Shown here piece by piece: positions 1 through 12,591 of a stretch of DNA of 64,000 nt. Both the position numbers and the translations under genes were made by a program. Every line of letters begins with the position of its first letter. Within the stretch, counting starts at the first letter, position 1. The notes under the pieces were generated by a model. The model had not been told where the DNA came from. It saw nothing but the letters and a program-made list of their open reading frames with translations, and did no database searches. The DNA comes from Bombardia bombarda (Eukaryota; Ascomycota; Sordariomycetes; Sordariales; Lasiosphaeriaceae). The stretch lies in contig JAULSR010000002.1 in NCBI GenBank assembly GCA_030512295.1, positions 2,666,001 to 2,730,000 on the forward strand. The letters run 5' to 3'.

Positions 1-1240
1 TTCGGTGTAAATTCCTCAAGAAGACGTGTGACAAGGGTGAGCCATGTGCTGGCTGCCAACCCTCTCATGCACGTCTGTGGCAGGTTCCTTGTACTCGGAT
101 TGATATCAAGGATATTGGCTACTTCATGAAGGATTGGAAGGCAGATTACGAGAGGCATCTGGGTCGTGGAATGTCTGTCTTCAACGTGAAGGGATTCGCG
201 CAGAAGGAGACACTGATGTGGATCACTCATGGCTACGGTTTCTGCCTGCCTGTCATGGTTCGCGAGGTCTATGTGGCGGACGACAGCTGCTTCCAAGTTG
301 ACTGGGTTGAGTCGACCCTTCAAGATCAAGAGCCAATTGATTTTGAGATCCGCACCGACCGGTTGGACGTTGGGCAAAATGGTGTATCGACGGATGCATT
401 GTCGGATTACCTGGATAAGCATGTCGACGAGGGCTTCGAGAAGTTCATCGATGACCACTTTGAGGGAACTCCGTTTGTCACCGAGATTTTCAAGACGGCT
501 TACCGCTTCTACGAAAAAGAGAAGTCCCCTGTTATCCGAAAGGCGCTCAAGCTAGTAGTGGCCTACAACCTCACATTACACATCACCATGGTCGAGCAAC
601 CGCCAACCGAGCAGCCTATGGAGGGCCAAATCGACGACGAGGATTCCAAATACTACGGCAAGGTCGTTGCTCCCGTCATGATTAACTTCCAGATCAAGTG
701 CGCCATGGCGGACAAGTGGCGTGAGCTGCAGAAGGATATCCTGGAGGAGCTGTCAACTCTCTACTCGAGCGTTTACAGCGGGGAGCGCCTCAAGAACTGG
801 CCGACCATCTTCATGCTTGCCTCCATCCTCTTGGCGGTCTGGGAAGAGATTCAGTTCGACTGCCATTACCGAGTACCTGACCCCCTGGCTGTGGAGAAGT
901 TCTGCACCGATATGGAGACAATACCGGTTGGTGTTATTGTCGGCCTTTTCCATGCCATTTCTCAGAAGCTGCCTTCGTTCACCGAGTGGGATACTCGCAG
1001 ACATGGGCAACTCCTGAACAACAACATGGCTGTTTGCGATGCCATGACAGAAGTCAGACAGCATGTTATCAAGCATGGTATGTATTATTTCATACATTAT
1101 TATGGGTTCACTTGGCTGGTACTAACCCCCATACTATAGAGTCCTACCTGAGAAGCCGTCAAGATACAAAGTTCGACCGATATGACTTTGACTCATTATC
1201 GAACAAGTTCCTGTCGAAGTTGGTCATCCGGGCTAACTAG
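1..1240 (+). CDS. Zn2Cys6 transcription factor, 3' part (5' end outside the window)
   Basis: Two exons are visible: 3-1077 (open at the left edge) and 1140-1240, joined in frame through codon 1077/1140-1141. The 62-bp intron has a GTATGT donor, a TACTAAC branch site and a TATAG acceptor. The first residues carry four spacings of a fungal zinc cluster: C-x6-C-x5-C-x2-C-x11-C, so the window cuts inside the Zn2Cys6 DNA-binding domain after the first one or two cysteines. The rest, about 390 residues, has no second domain I recognise and ends in ...SKLVIRAN. The long x11 spacing before the last cysteine is wider than the common 6-8. Family knowledge says nuclear DNA-binding regulator; the target is unknown. 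An ATG at 126 exists but lies downstream of the zinc cluster and is not the real start. Confidence 0.85.
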
Positions 1241-2552
1241 ATTCGCTTCTCTTCTTGCACCATGTTGTCGGATTACAATCTCCGTTGTCTACGCTCGGAA
1301 TACAACGTTCTATTCGGCTCGCGAGAGCTTTATGTGTGGATTGTTTTTTCCTTCTTTTGTTATTCTTTGTTTTAATCTCGGGGCCATTGAGCGAGGGCGT
1401 TTTGCAACTTTGTCCATTGTTCTTTTACGCCTATTTTCCTTCCCCATCTTCTTCTACCCAACCCTCGCACACTGGGCTGGTCACCGGAACACACGCGCTA
1501 CGAATGACTGACGTTTGTCACGACAAGAGCATTTTTATGACGGATCTTTTTACTATTTTATGATTTTCATCTTACACGCTTATGTATGACTGGATTGGCA
1601 CATCAGCTTTCTGCCCTGATGAGCGAGGAACGGACGGGCGCATGGGAACGAACGATCGATGGAAATGATGCTCTTTACGATGTTCGCAACGCGACGAAAT
1701 ACAGCAGAGCATATTAGAGAGAAGAAGAACAAATGCATGGATATGGCGTTTGTTATGATAGGCTTGCTTGCCTGCCCAATGTCAAGCCTTCAAGACACGA
1801 CAACGACTACAACACATCATGTTTGTTAGGAAACAGTTTTTCTTATGGGCGAGAAGCAGCCTTGGAATTCTTTTTGTTTTCTTGGACCTACGTTGGATGA
1901 AGGAAAGAGAAAGAAAGAGAAAAATTAAATGGAAAAGTCAGTTATTTTTGCAAATTCGTTTACTTTGAAAATATCACACTCGGGGTATGAACCGGGCGTG
2001 CTCATAGCAGATATCGGGTCTTGGATCTGGATTCTTTTTTTAATCGGAGAGTAAATTTCTTGTTCATGGCAACGCGGCGAAAGAGTTTCAACATACGTCG
2101 TTTCAATGATGCGCAATGTGATGTGGTTGGGGATTTACGAGCCTGACTAGAGTTTCAGATCAATGTTAATGACGGATGATGATGATATGGCGGTGAACAT
2201 TTGTTTCGGTTTTGAAATTCAGCGAAATTTTTGCAAGCCATAGATACCTATGTTAGAAAATTATTCTCTCAGCTGAACTACCAACGCTTCAGTCTATTTC
2301 TGAATCCCAATGCTTCATACTGTTCATCCTCATCTGATCAGCTATTTTTGTCCTGATTCATGGCGTGAGGCTCTCTCAACCAGCGGTCTGCGGAAAACTC
2401 ATACGCAATACTACCCCAAAGATAGGTACGTAGGTACATTACGATCTCGGCGTTCCGGAGAGTACGGAGTGTAATGCAAGGAGACGAAGAATGCGGGATA
2501 ATTATGGCTTTTGGCGTCCACTCCTTACCGCTATTTGGCCATTGGTGAAATA

Positions 2553-2575
2553 CCCCCCCCCCCCCCCCCCCCCCC
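2553..2575. repeat. Homopolymer C tract (23 C)
   Basis: An uninterrupted run of 23 cytosines follows TGAAATA and ends at ATCCAACAC. It lies between genes. Its exact length is likely to be unreliable in any assembly. Confidence 0.95.
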
Positions 2576-4194
2576 ATCCAACACATCACCCAGTATATGA
2601 ATTGAGCATTACTTACGTTTCTGACAGCTCGAGTGTTAACTGGGGAGTCCTTACTCCATAATTGAACAACGCTGCAGAGTGACAATGTAACAGCAACATC
2701 AACAGCAGCAGCAGTGTTGAGGATATAGTGACGTCGACTGTCGGCGGCTCCGATTATGGGATGATGTCGCTTCACAGACTTGCCGAACAATCCCGCACAC
2801 CCAATCCCCGCTGATGTTGCTTATCGTTGTTTCTCACACACACTTCCCAGGCAGGTTGGGAAGTGTATAATTACTACTCGCCCACAGCCGCGGAAATCTC
2901 AAACATTAATGTGCAACCCATTAATAAGCCACGAGGCATGTGCATCAAAGACTTTTTTCCCCCTTCGTTGTCAAGATCCAAGGTTGCAGCACTGTCTAGA
3001 CTCACCGTGTATGTACGGTAATCGAAACTCGGATCGGTCTCGGCGAGGGATCCCATCCGGTATTTGTTCGTAGATGGATGTTGTTCTCCGCCTCTCCGCC
3101 TGTCTTGTCAAGTTTCTCCAGCCTCCATGCCGGTTCGGGTCCATTTATAGGGAGTCGCGATAAGCACGATAAGGCAGGTTGATGACGGGACTCTCGGGAG
3201 AGCATCCACTTGCAACGACTGGCCTCGTTGATCATGTATCCGTATTTCATTCATTCAATCATTCACTCGTTGCGTGAAGTAACGTAAATGAAGACAAATT
3301 GATGCGTCGTTGACTATTGGAAGGGAAATAGAAAGATGCCGAGAAACAAGCCAGAGGCTCCTTTTCGGCCAAGCAATAGTGCTCCGTCCGGGGGCTGGGG
3401 CGGACTGGTTCACGGCCGAGGACAGGGGGGCTTCAACGCCGCCCGGATGACTCCTACTGAAGTCCAGGCTGAGGCCAGCGTGAGGCCAAAAGGGAGGCGA
3501 AAATTGTCCGCGCAGAGGTTCCCAGCTTCTTGTGTCCGTGCTTTTCTGGCCCGACTCAACCTGAGAATCCGTAACTCGGGTTCGGGCAAGGTCTCGCGTT
3601 CGCTACTTCCATCGTACGTGAATGCTCACAATAGGTCGCCAGGAAGGTTGTTCCCGGATTTGGCCCATTGTGCCTTCCACTTCCATCCCCGGCTTATCGT
3701 CAGCCAGGAAGGTACGTACTGATAATGCGGGGCGGGGTAATAATGCACACATGATCCACTTGGTTGAGGCAAGCTAAGGCCCAACAGGAACCAAGCAAAC
3801 AAGCAAACAGGCCAAGGTTGAAACTTGGACGGAAGGAAACTGGGCGTTTGGCCCTGGATTTTCGAATGATGCGTACCGCGATGTGAATAATTCCAATTGT
3901 TGTTGACCATCATGTAGCATGTAAGGAAGGAATGGACTTGCTTGCCGCCTATTATTCAGCTTGCCAGCTGGGGCCAGAAGCGTCCATGGCCGATGCAAAT
4001 GCAGCAAGGCTGGCGTCATCGGGCGTGCGATAAGGTGTCGCCTGACTGGCTCATTCTCGCGCCTTCTTCCCACTTCCTTGGCCTCCCGGCCCCTGATAGG
4101 ATCAACTGGTGGTCCTAGCGCCACCCTCTGACACATTCACACAGCCCCCCCACCCCCGGGCCTTCACAGCCTGGCCACCGACCTCTCGCCTTCC

Positions 4195-4348
4195 TATTTA
4201 ACCTACCAATCTTGCTCTTCCAACCTTTCCCAACTCTCCCACCTACAACCACACAACCATCTGTCCATCTCTCACAAGCCAAAGGCATCTTCCTCTCCAA
4301 CAACGGAATACTATCTCATCATCAAATCATCTCTCCAATCTAGTCAAG
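4195..4348 (+). promoter_or_regulatory. Polyubiquitin promoter: TATA-like box and CT-rich tract
   Basis: TATTTAA at 4195-4201 is followed by a strongly pyrimidine-rich stretch up to the ATG at 4349. This TATA plus CT-tract layout is typical of highly expressed fungal genes. The transcription start was not determined. Confidence 0.5.
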
Positions 4349-5406
4349 ATGCAGATCTTCGTCAAGACTCGTAAGTTTGACTCCCTGTCGCTCGCTGCCC
4401 CGCGCTGCTGCACATCACGCCACCTTGTTTCCCCGCTCCCCCCCACGGTCGCGTGATGCTGCCACCACTCCAGCTCAATCAAGCACCCAGTTACTAACCG
4501 TTCATTGCAGTCACGGGCAAGACCATCACCCTCGAGGTCGAGTCCTCGGATACCATCGACAATGTCAAGTCCAAGATCCAGGACAAGGAGGGTATTCCCC
4601 CAGACCAGCAGCGCTTGATCTTCGCCGGCAAGCAGCTTGAGGATGGCCGGACCCTCTCGGACTACAACATCCAGAAGGAGTCGACCCTCCATCTCGTCCT
4701 GCGTCTGCGCGGCGGTATGCAAATCTTCGTCAAGACCCTGACCGGCAAGACCATCACCCTTGAGGTGGAGTCTTCCGACACCATCGACAACGTCAAGTCG
4801 AAGATCCAAGACAAGGAGGGCATCCCCCCAGACCAGCAGCGCCTGATTTTCGCCGGCAAGCAACTCGAGGATGGCCGCACTCTGTCTGACTACAACATCC
4901 AGAAGGAGTCGACCCTGCACTTGGTGCTCCGTCTGCGCGGTGGCATGCAGATCTTCGTCAAGACCCTGACCGGCAAGACGATTACGCTGGAGGTGGAGTC
5001 GTCGGACACAATTGACAATGTCAAGTCCAAGATTCAGGATAAGGAGGGCATTCCGCCAGACCAGCAGCGTCTCATTTTCGCTGGTAAGCAGTTGGAGGAC
5101 GGGCGCACCCTGTCGGATTACAACATTCAGAAGGAGAGCACCTTGCACTTGGTGCTCCGCCTCCGTGGTGGCATGCAGATCTTCGTCAAGACCCTCACGG
5201 GAAAGACGATTACGCTGGAGGTCGAGTCTTCGGATACGATTGACAACGTGAAGAGCAAGATTCAGGATAAGGAGGGTATCCCCCCAGACCAGCAGCGTTT
5301 GATCTTTGCTGGTAAGCAGCTCGAAGACGGCCGGACGCTTTCCGACTACAACATCCAGAAGGAGAGCACGCTCCACCTGGTTCTCCGTCTCCGTGGCGGC
5401 CAGTAA
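4349..5406 (+). CDS. UBI4: Polyubiquitin (four tandem ubiquitin units)
   Basis: Exon 1 is 4349-4370 (MQIFVKT plus one base), exon 2 is 4511-5406; the 140-bp intron runs from GTAAGT to TTGCAG and splits codon 8. The product is 305 residues, exactly four 76-residue ubiquitins ending RLRGG plus one extra C-terminal Gln. Unit boundaries in DNA are 4717, 4945 and 5173. Each unit begins [11 protein letters not shown] and keeps the seven acceptor lysines. Ubiquitin hydrolases cut the precursor into free ubiquitin for proteasomal and signalling tags; the extra Gln blocks conjugation until removed. The four units differ by silent changes but not in protein, as expected of concerted evolution under strong selection. 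Yeast UBI4 is stress induced; that is family knowledge, not shown here. Confidence 0.98.
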
Positions 5407-6161
5407 GCGGTTGGAATGGGTTTGGTTTGGTTTCAGGGCAGGAATTTTCATGAGGCGTTCAGCGGTATTTGGGGTCCTTCTAGAGGACCGGGTTCGTCTA
5501 ATGGACAACCATGGGCATAGGTTTTATTAATAGTGTTATTTGAGATGAAGGCACGCATGGCAAACATGACGATGCTGGAACAGACTCTAATATAAAGGTC
5601 TTAATTCTCTCAACATCTGCTTTCTGTATCATGATCTGTCGTGAAGTCTACCGTAATGAAACGTGTAATGTAATGGAGTGATAGAGCGGTCGACGCTTGC
5701 GGAGCTATGACGCATGGTGCGTCTGGTGACGGGACAGAGTGGATGGAACATTGCGGGGTAAAACTGCCTGGGATGCCTTGGATGCTTGGGTACTTCGTAC
5801 CCTGTAGCGCTGTGTAGCTGCCTAGCACCCTAGCTAGGATCTGGTTTGGAGATGTGCAAGGCACAAGAAAGTTGCAAGTTCCATCTGTTCTGTCGAACAG
5901 CATATGAAATGCAAGTAAAGTTACGTCTCATCATGAGGTTTGGCGGAAGCTTCGACTCGGAGAAAGTGTTTTTACATGGCCAATTTGTCTCTCCTTAAAG
6001 CCTTGAGCGACAGCCTTTGCCACCCCTCTTTGCCCTTCTGAAGCTCCATACCTTGATAATTCTACCATCTCCAGTATTCACACCTTTGCACCCAACCAAC
6101 TTCCCGATACAAACAACATCGCTAGCAAACACCGGTAGTCCTCCTTGCCGTCGTCAAGGCT
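5407..6161. other. Intergenic, no gene seen
   Basis: The 3' flank of polyubiquitin and 5' flank of the BRAP2-like gene. The last 150 bp are CT-rich, which fits a fungal promoter. No conserved ORF or RNA gene was recognised. Confidence 0.6.
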
Positions 6162-6486
6162 ATGCCTTACCACTATCATTTGAAATTCGAGCTCTACGCG
6201 ACGCCTTACCCGGCAGCAAACGGGGACGACGGAGGCCGACAGAAGAACACCACCCACCACGACAGAGACAGAATCTGGATCCCCACGGCCAGCTCGACAA
6301 TCTTTGACCACCTCCCTTCCCACCCGCGCAGCAGCACTTCTGATCGACAACAGTCTCTATCTGAAGATCCTTCGGCTGCTGCTGGCACCATCGCCCAAAA
6401 AGCTCACACCACTCTCAGCCCCGCTATCATCGACTGCGGGGCAACGCGACCCACAACAACAGGCCACAAAGACGAGAACGAAGACG

Positions 6487-6522
<36 letters not shown>

Positions 6523-8702
6523 CTGTCCACTTCAGCGAGAGGCAGTGGCGCGCACGGTCGAGGAGCTTCCCGCCCCCGGGGTTCAGCGCTGGGATAGGGC
6601 CGCGGACGGCAGCCAAGGATTGGCGATTTGGCAGGATCAATATCGAGAGTTTTGACCTCGTGGACGCTACAGAAGAGATGACGGGGAAGATGACGGGGAA
6701 GATGGCGGGGCAGCAGGAGCGGGAGCAGCAAGATGAAGAGCCGCACCCAGCCGCTGACCTGGGTCCCAACCTGGGCGGCATGGGACAGGCGACCAAGGCG
6801 CGATATGTGCCGCTCGAGACCAAGAATACAGAGGCGGGCTGGGGTATTGTGCATCTGTACAGAGAGGGCGATGAGTCCAGTGCGCTGCGCGCTGTGCCGG
6901 TGGTTCCGGCTGCGCAGGGTGCTGCGGGCGGGGAGGAGGCGAGTGGGAGCGGCAGTGGGAGCGGGAGTGGAAGCGCCGCCGTGATAAACGAGGACGAGGG
7001 CACCATTCTCTGCATACCTGCAGTTCCTGGCTACCTCTCGCCGAGCGACTTCCTGGGCTTCGTTGGGGAGAAGTGGAGAGGGGATGTGAGCCACTACAGA
7101 ATGGTCATGACGAGCAGAGTGAACCGGTACATGGTGCTCATGAAGTTCCGAGACAGTCGGCGGGCGAGGGAGTGGCGCAAGGAGTTTGACGGGAAACCTT
7201 ACAACAGCATGGAGTCGGAGATCTGCCACGTCACATACATCAAGTCTATCACAGTCGAGACGCCAAATCACAACCAGCAGCAACAACAACTCCAAGAGCA
7301 GCAGCAGCAGCAGCAGCAGACAGTCAGCAAAAGGGGCGGCAAAGAGTCAGAGGCCAGCAGCAGTAGCAATAATAACAACCACCATCACCACAACGACCGC
7401 TACGCTCAAGGCCCCGCCAGCGTCGTCAACTCGCTCAAGCCATTCCCACCTCCTACCCCAAGTCTCATCGAACTGCCCACCTGCCCCGTCTGCCTGGAAC
7501 GCATGGACGACACGGCCGGTCTCATGACCATCCTCTGCCAGCACGTCTTCCACTGCACATGCCTCCAGACGTGGAAGGGCTCCGGCTGCCCCGTCTGCCG
7601 CGCCACCAACCCTGCACCGCTGGCCCAGGACGACGTCCTATACGACGACCCGAATAACCCATACTCGCGGCCTTTTGGGTCAGGCACCGTGTCTAACCTG
7701 TGCAGCGTGTGCGACACCACATCGGACCTGTGGATCTGTCTGATTTGCGGCAACGTCGGCTGCGGGCGATATAAGGGTGGCCACGCAAAGGACCACTGGA
7801 AGGAGACGGCCCACAGCTTCAGCCTGGAGCTCGAGACGCAGCACGTCTGGGACTATGCCGGCGACATGTGGGTGCATCGGCTGATCCGTGATAAGGGTGA
7901 TGGAAAGGTGGTGGAGCTGCCGAGCAATAATAACAACAACAACAATAATAATCGTAATAACAACCGCCGGCGACGACGGCGACGACAAGCCGCTGGAAGC
8001 GGCGGTGGCAGTGGTGGTGCAGCCGACGAAGAAGACGACGACGACGACGACGACGACGACGAATACTCCGGCCAAGAACAAGAAGACGTCGTCCCCCGCG
8101 CCAAGCTCGACAACATCGGCCTCGAATACACCCACCTCCTCACTAGCCAGCTCGAGTCCCAGCGCATCTACTTTGAAGAAATGGTCTCCAAAGCCGCCGA
8201 CAAGGCCGCCAAGGCCGCCGCCGCCGCCGAGCAGGCCTCCGCCCAGGCCCACGCCGCCCTCCACGAGACCGCCGCCCTCCGCGCCGACCACGCCCTCCTC
8301 CGCGACGAGACCATCCCCGCGCTCGAGCGCGAGCTCGCCCGCGAGCGCACCCGCGCCGCAAAGTCCACCGAGCTCGCCCGGGGCCTGACCAAGTCGCTCC
8401 AGGAGGAGCGCCAGGTCAGCGCCGGCCTGATGCAGCGCATCGAGCATCTCAACAAGGAGGCCGAGGGCGTGGCCAAGGCGCTGGCGGAGCTCAAGGGGGA
8501 GAATGAGGAGCTGAGGGAGACGAATCGGGATCTGACCATGTTTATTAGTGGGCAGGAGAGGTTGCGGGAGCTGGAGAGCGAGGGGGTCGTGGGACGGGGG
8601 GAGGTGGAGGAGGGGGTTGTTAGTGTGCCGCAGGAGGAAGGCGGGACGGGGACAGGGACGGGGAAGGGCAAGAGGAAGGGGAAGGGGAAGGGGAAGAAGT
8701 GA
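6162..8702 (+). CDS. ETP1: BRAP2/Etp1-like RING and UBP-type zinc-finger protein
   Basis: A single open frame of 846 residues. Domains in order: a low-complexity N-terminus with poly-Ser; a BRAP2 RRM-like region at about 275-365; Gln-, Asn- and His-rich linkers; a C3HC2C-type RING at about 441-482 (CPVCLERMD ... CQHVFHCTCL ... CPVC); a UBP zinc finger at about 511-573 (CSVCDTTSDLWICLICGNVGCGR); a poly-Asp linker; a long coiled coil at about 660-805; and a Lys-rich tail. This order is diagnostic for the BRCA1-associated protein 2 family, E3 ligase-like proteins. The yeast member Etp1 has a role in ethanol stress and transporter turnover. The start MPYHYHLKFEL agrees with the conserved YHLKFEL opening I recall for fungal members. 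Trinucleotide repeats encode the Ser, Gln, Asn and Asp runs, so length may vary between strains. Confidence 0.9.
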
Positions 8703-10186
8703 AGTAGGGGGGGTGGCAATGGAGTGAGATTATGTACCCTACATACCCCTTTTATTTGGTTTGTCCTCCGGGCTTTTTTGGACAGCGTTGGAGCTGGACG
8801 AGCGGGGGAATAGGCAGCGATTGATAGCGGATGTTATTGTACATGTAGCCAGGCAGGTAGATAGATGGGTATCTATCTGCTGATAGAGACCCGTAGTTAT
8901 TTGGACTACTAACTACTGATCACACAACTCAATATCTGCTTCCTGCTTGCTGGTCCTGTTGGAGGACGGCTTTGAGCTGACATGAATAAGGACGTCTGTT
9001 GTTTACACCCTGTGCTTCTTTATTCCTCGTTTACCGGAAATCCCAAGCAAGCGTATCAACATATATTGATAGTCAGTCTTGTCAATGTCTACCAACTCCC
9101 AACAATCTACCTACACTCTACACGTTTGTATTCATTGCGAATGTCCACAGAGACGTATACCATTGCAAACTTTGATTGACATAGTAAACGTCCCCCCGTA
9201 TCGGCATTTAAGCATAAATAAACATATCCTTTTCGCATCTATCTATCTATGTAGTAGCCAACGCATACACATATATAGCCTTTCATCACCTCCGTTCACC
9301 CTCAAGACGGCATTCCGCGAGTCCATACGCAAAAGAATCACCAAATAAGCATAGGGCATTCAAGCAAGCCGACAATCATCCAAATAACGAGCAGAGTAGG
9401 TGGTATAGTATGGACAATTGTCAATTATATACACACAGTATATCCCTCCATCCATCCATCCATCCATCCATCCATCCATCAAAGGTATGCAAACGTGCCT
9501 CGCATCCAACATCACCATATCGCGCCATCGATCGTGTAGGGCTGAAGCATAATCACGTCATGTTTCGTTTCCCATTGCGGCTTGAGGCGGGTTAACTGCA
9601 GTGTAGTTATCTGTTTGCCCAGGGGGATGATGGCGACAACTCTCAAATGTGTCACGACCAAGCCATCGCGTGCTTGGCGCGCTGTATTTCGAATAGTTTC
9701 GGATTTTGTCCCCCATTACCCCATAGAAACGCGGCCGCTCAGGCCCGCGACGACCAAAATATGTGTCTGTGACTACCTGTGTGTCTAGCATCTCCGCGGA
9801 GCCTCAAATACCCCAGGTCTACTGGACTCAACTACCGCCCGTGCCGCTCGCTTTTTCACTTCCACTGGTCTTTCACCCTACCATCCTCCCTTTCTGTATA
9901 TCATATGCATAAAGAAGGAACCGTTTGTTTGGCTTCTCGACAGTCATGATTTACTTCCCCTTCTTCTTCTCCTGCTCGCTTGCTACCTCCCCCCCCTTTT
10001 TTTTTTCTTTCCATTTCTTTCTAGATATGTACACATTTTTAAAATCCTCAGTCGTTGCCGTCGTCAATTGTCATTTGCTTCGTTTCGTCAAAATTACTTC
10101 AACCAAGCAAAGCCTGCCGTCCCCATCCCGCCCGCTCGCTCGCTCTCTAACGTATAAAAAGAGAAAAGGTCGATTTCCAACTCCTC
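8703..10186. other. Intergenic between convergent genes, no gene seen
   Basis: This region separates the 3' ends of the convergent BRAP2-like and TamA-like genes. It is comparatively AT-rich, with a CATC microsatellite at 9446-9480 and a T run near 9993-10002. It probably contains both 3' UTRs. Confidence 0.6.
9446..9480. repeat. (CATC)n microsatellite
   Basis: About eight tandem copies of the CATC tetranucleotide in the 3' intergenic region. Confidence 0.95.
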
Positions 10187-12591
10187 TCACTCACCTAACC
10201 CAGCCATCCCCGCTGTCGCCGAAAAATTTGCATACATCCCCTCATCACTGCTCTCACTCCCACCCGGACTACGCGGACTCTGCATCCCGCTCGCCTCTGC
10301 ACTCGGCAACCCACCACTATTATAACCATCTATCCCACTCAACCCACTCATACTCCCCACGCCGCTCAAATCCCCGAGCGCCAGCAAGCTCTGCCTCCTC
10401 GCCGCGTCGATATCCGCCACGCTCGCCGACCGGCTCAGCAGCGGCTTCTCAGGCAGCTGCTTGAGCAGCCCCGTCGTGATGTCGAGCATGCCCATCGCGA
10501 ACTCAGTCAGGCCCTTGCCCTCGCCCGGCTTGGAGCTGACCGAGAGCGTCCAGCGGTACTCGCCCAGCCGGCGCCGGTACCAGTCCGCCTCCTCGCGCCC
10601 AGGCGCCGTGGCCCACAGCAGCGAACCAAACGTGCCGATGAGGGCAAAGTTGGTCTTGGACGCAAAGTACCAAAAGGCGCGGAGGTGCGACGGCGTGAGG
10701 CGGTTGACAAAGTCCATGGCCGAGATCAGCCGCGCTTTCGCCGCGCTGCGGCAGATGTGCTGGATGTATGGGTCGACGCCTTGAGAACCTCCTGGCCCGC
10801 GAGCTGTGGATGACGACGCGTCGATCGAGCGGATAATGCGGCGATGTAGCGTGATTTCGGCGGCATAGTATGCGAGATGTAGGTACCCGATGCTGGAGAG
10901 GCGGTTGAGCGGCGTGTTGTTGCTGCTGACTTGGAACGTCGAGTCCATCCTGACTGCGGCGGGTAGAGCAGCGTACCATTCCTTGAGCTTAAGCTGGATT
11001 GGTTTGGCCAGCGACAGGACCAGCTGAGTTCCCTGGATGCCGGCATTGGCGACTGCCTGTGTGGCCTGCAGCGTGTAAAAGGTCTCAAGAATCTCGGCAA
11101 GAACCTGGGACAGTTGCACCATTTGGTCGAAGAGCGTACGCCCCCTCTCAACCTCCATCTTTTCCTCGATATCGTTTTCCTCCCACTCAACGTCTGGGAA
11201 GTCGTTTGGCGTCAACGGCTGTACCGCCCAGTTGGGCGAGAATATGTGTGATGGCCGACCGTGTACGAGGGCCCCCCATTTATCCTGCATGTAAAGCGCC
11301 CAGGCCAGACGTTTCCTTAATCCTCGCTCCCACGGGGGTATCTTCCAACCCGAGCAGTCGAGATGCAGCCCGAGTTCCTGTGCAATGGCGACAAGTTGCG
11401 CTGTTGGTGCCCACTGGTCTCCTTCGGGGCGTTGCGACAGGAGGAGCCCTGCCTGTACCGTGGACAGTTTTGGCCGATACATGGCATCGGCCAACGTGAC
11501 TCGCACTAGCCTCTCAAGCTCCCGGACATTGGGCCGCTGCAGAGGGGCAAGCTCCTCTGAGTGATCCCACCAGTTGATGGCCAAGATGTAAATGGCAGCG
11601 AGGAGTGGCGGTGAGAATTCGCGATATGATCGTTCATACTTCTCATAAAATACCGTCTTTTGTATGATGGGGAACCCGGGATGCACTATCCTGAAGTATA
11701 GGTCTATTAATCTGCGGCCATAGGGGGCAACGATGCTCTCGATTTCCTCAACGTCATCCAGGACGTGGTCATGACCAGGCGTGTTATAGTCGGGGAGCAT
11801 GAGAAAGGTGTCATGTTCGCTGACTTTTCGAAGAGTTCCCCGCGCGAGGAGACTCTCGTCGTGAGGATCGAAAGGCGAGAGGTTGATTAGGGAAGGCTCG
11901 AAGTCGGTGGTCGGTCCTATGTATTGGCTGTACCTGTCGGTTTGAAGCCCGAGAGTGCGCTTCAGCAGCGTTGGACCGCCGAAGTTTGCCATTTCTTCGA
12001 TCAGAGAACTACTCGCGGTAGCGGCAGTACTGGAAAGACTGGCTTGGTGATGCCTCGGCCTCCTATTGTCAGGCCACCCTGGTGAACTAAATTGGCCAAT
12101 CACATGTCAGCTCTCACTCGTGTCTAGTACATGAGCTTTGGCTGAAGGAAGGGGTAATGTGCACAGAAATAAAAGGGACCATGGGGCACTTAAGCAAAGA
12201 TAAAGATGGGTGGGGGTTTCTTTTTGTCCACTTGAATGAATTGTCGATCTTACCTTCTCTTACTGTGGCTGTTTTCTTCCTCGCCATTCAACTTGCGTTT
12301 CCGCGGCTGGGGGCTCTCTGCAAGTGAGCATCCGGTTCCGTTCAGCTGACATCCAACGCAGACCTCCTCGTCGTCACTGATGACGCAGTCGAATCTACGG
12401 CGGAGACAGGCTTCACACGGTACTGGCGCATGACCGTTGGGCGAGTCTGAGTCTGGAGAGTCAATGCCAGTTCGAAACTTCGAGTGCGAATCGAAGTTGT
12501 TGATACTCCCCTGGCGGCTCGGGGGAAAGCGAGACGGTTTCGGCGCGATTGCAATGGGAGCCGTCCTGGAAACGGCGCTGGGGACGGACAT
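10187..12591 (-). CDS. Zn2Cys6 transcription factor, TamA/Dal81-like
   Basis: Two exons: 12591-12254 and 12086-10187, giving 745 residues. The 167-bp intron has donor GTAAGA, a GCTGAC branch-like site and acceptor TTTAG; only this acceptor keeps the frame open. Exon 1 encodes a zinc cluster with C59, C62, C69, C78, C81 and C88 (C-x2-C-x6-C-x8-C-x2-C-x6-C) followed by a basic patch RKRK. Exon 2 holds the fungal-specific regulatory domain with the segments GLHLDCSGWKIPPWERGLR and DKWGALVHGRPSH, which I associate with the Dal81/TamA nitrogen co-activators. In that family the zinc cluster is reported to be dispensable for function; here its second half has an acidic insert (SDDEEV), consistent with relaxed DNA contact. 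The assignment beyond Zn2Cys6 regulator is inference from remembered motifs. Confidence 0.75.

Larger units (their letters stand above)
1241..4348. other. Intergenic, no gene seen
   Basis: About 3.1 kb between the regulator's stop and the polyubiquitin start. It holds only short overlapping ORFs in several frames without recognisable domains, a C homopolymer at 2553-2575, and near its right end the pyrimidine-rich polyubiquitin promoter. Confidence 0.6.

Noticed and set aside
2338..2790. 150-codon minus-strand ORF containing a poly-Gly run
   Set aside because: The poly-Gly comes only from the C23 homopolymer; no domain and no conserved flanks.
4327..5508. 393-codon ORF on the minus strand opposite polyubiquitin
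   Set aside because: It is repetitive with the 228-bp ubiquitin period and is explained entirely by the codon use of the conserved sense strand.
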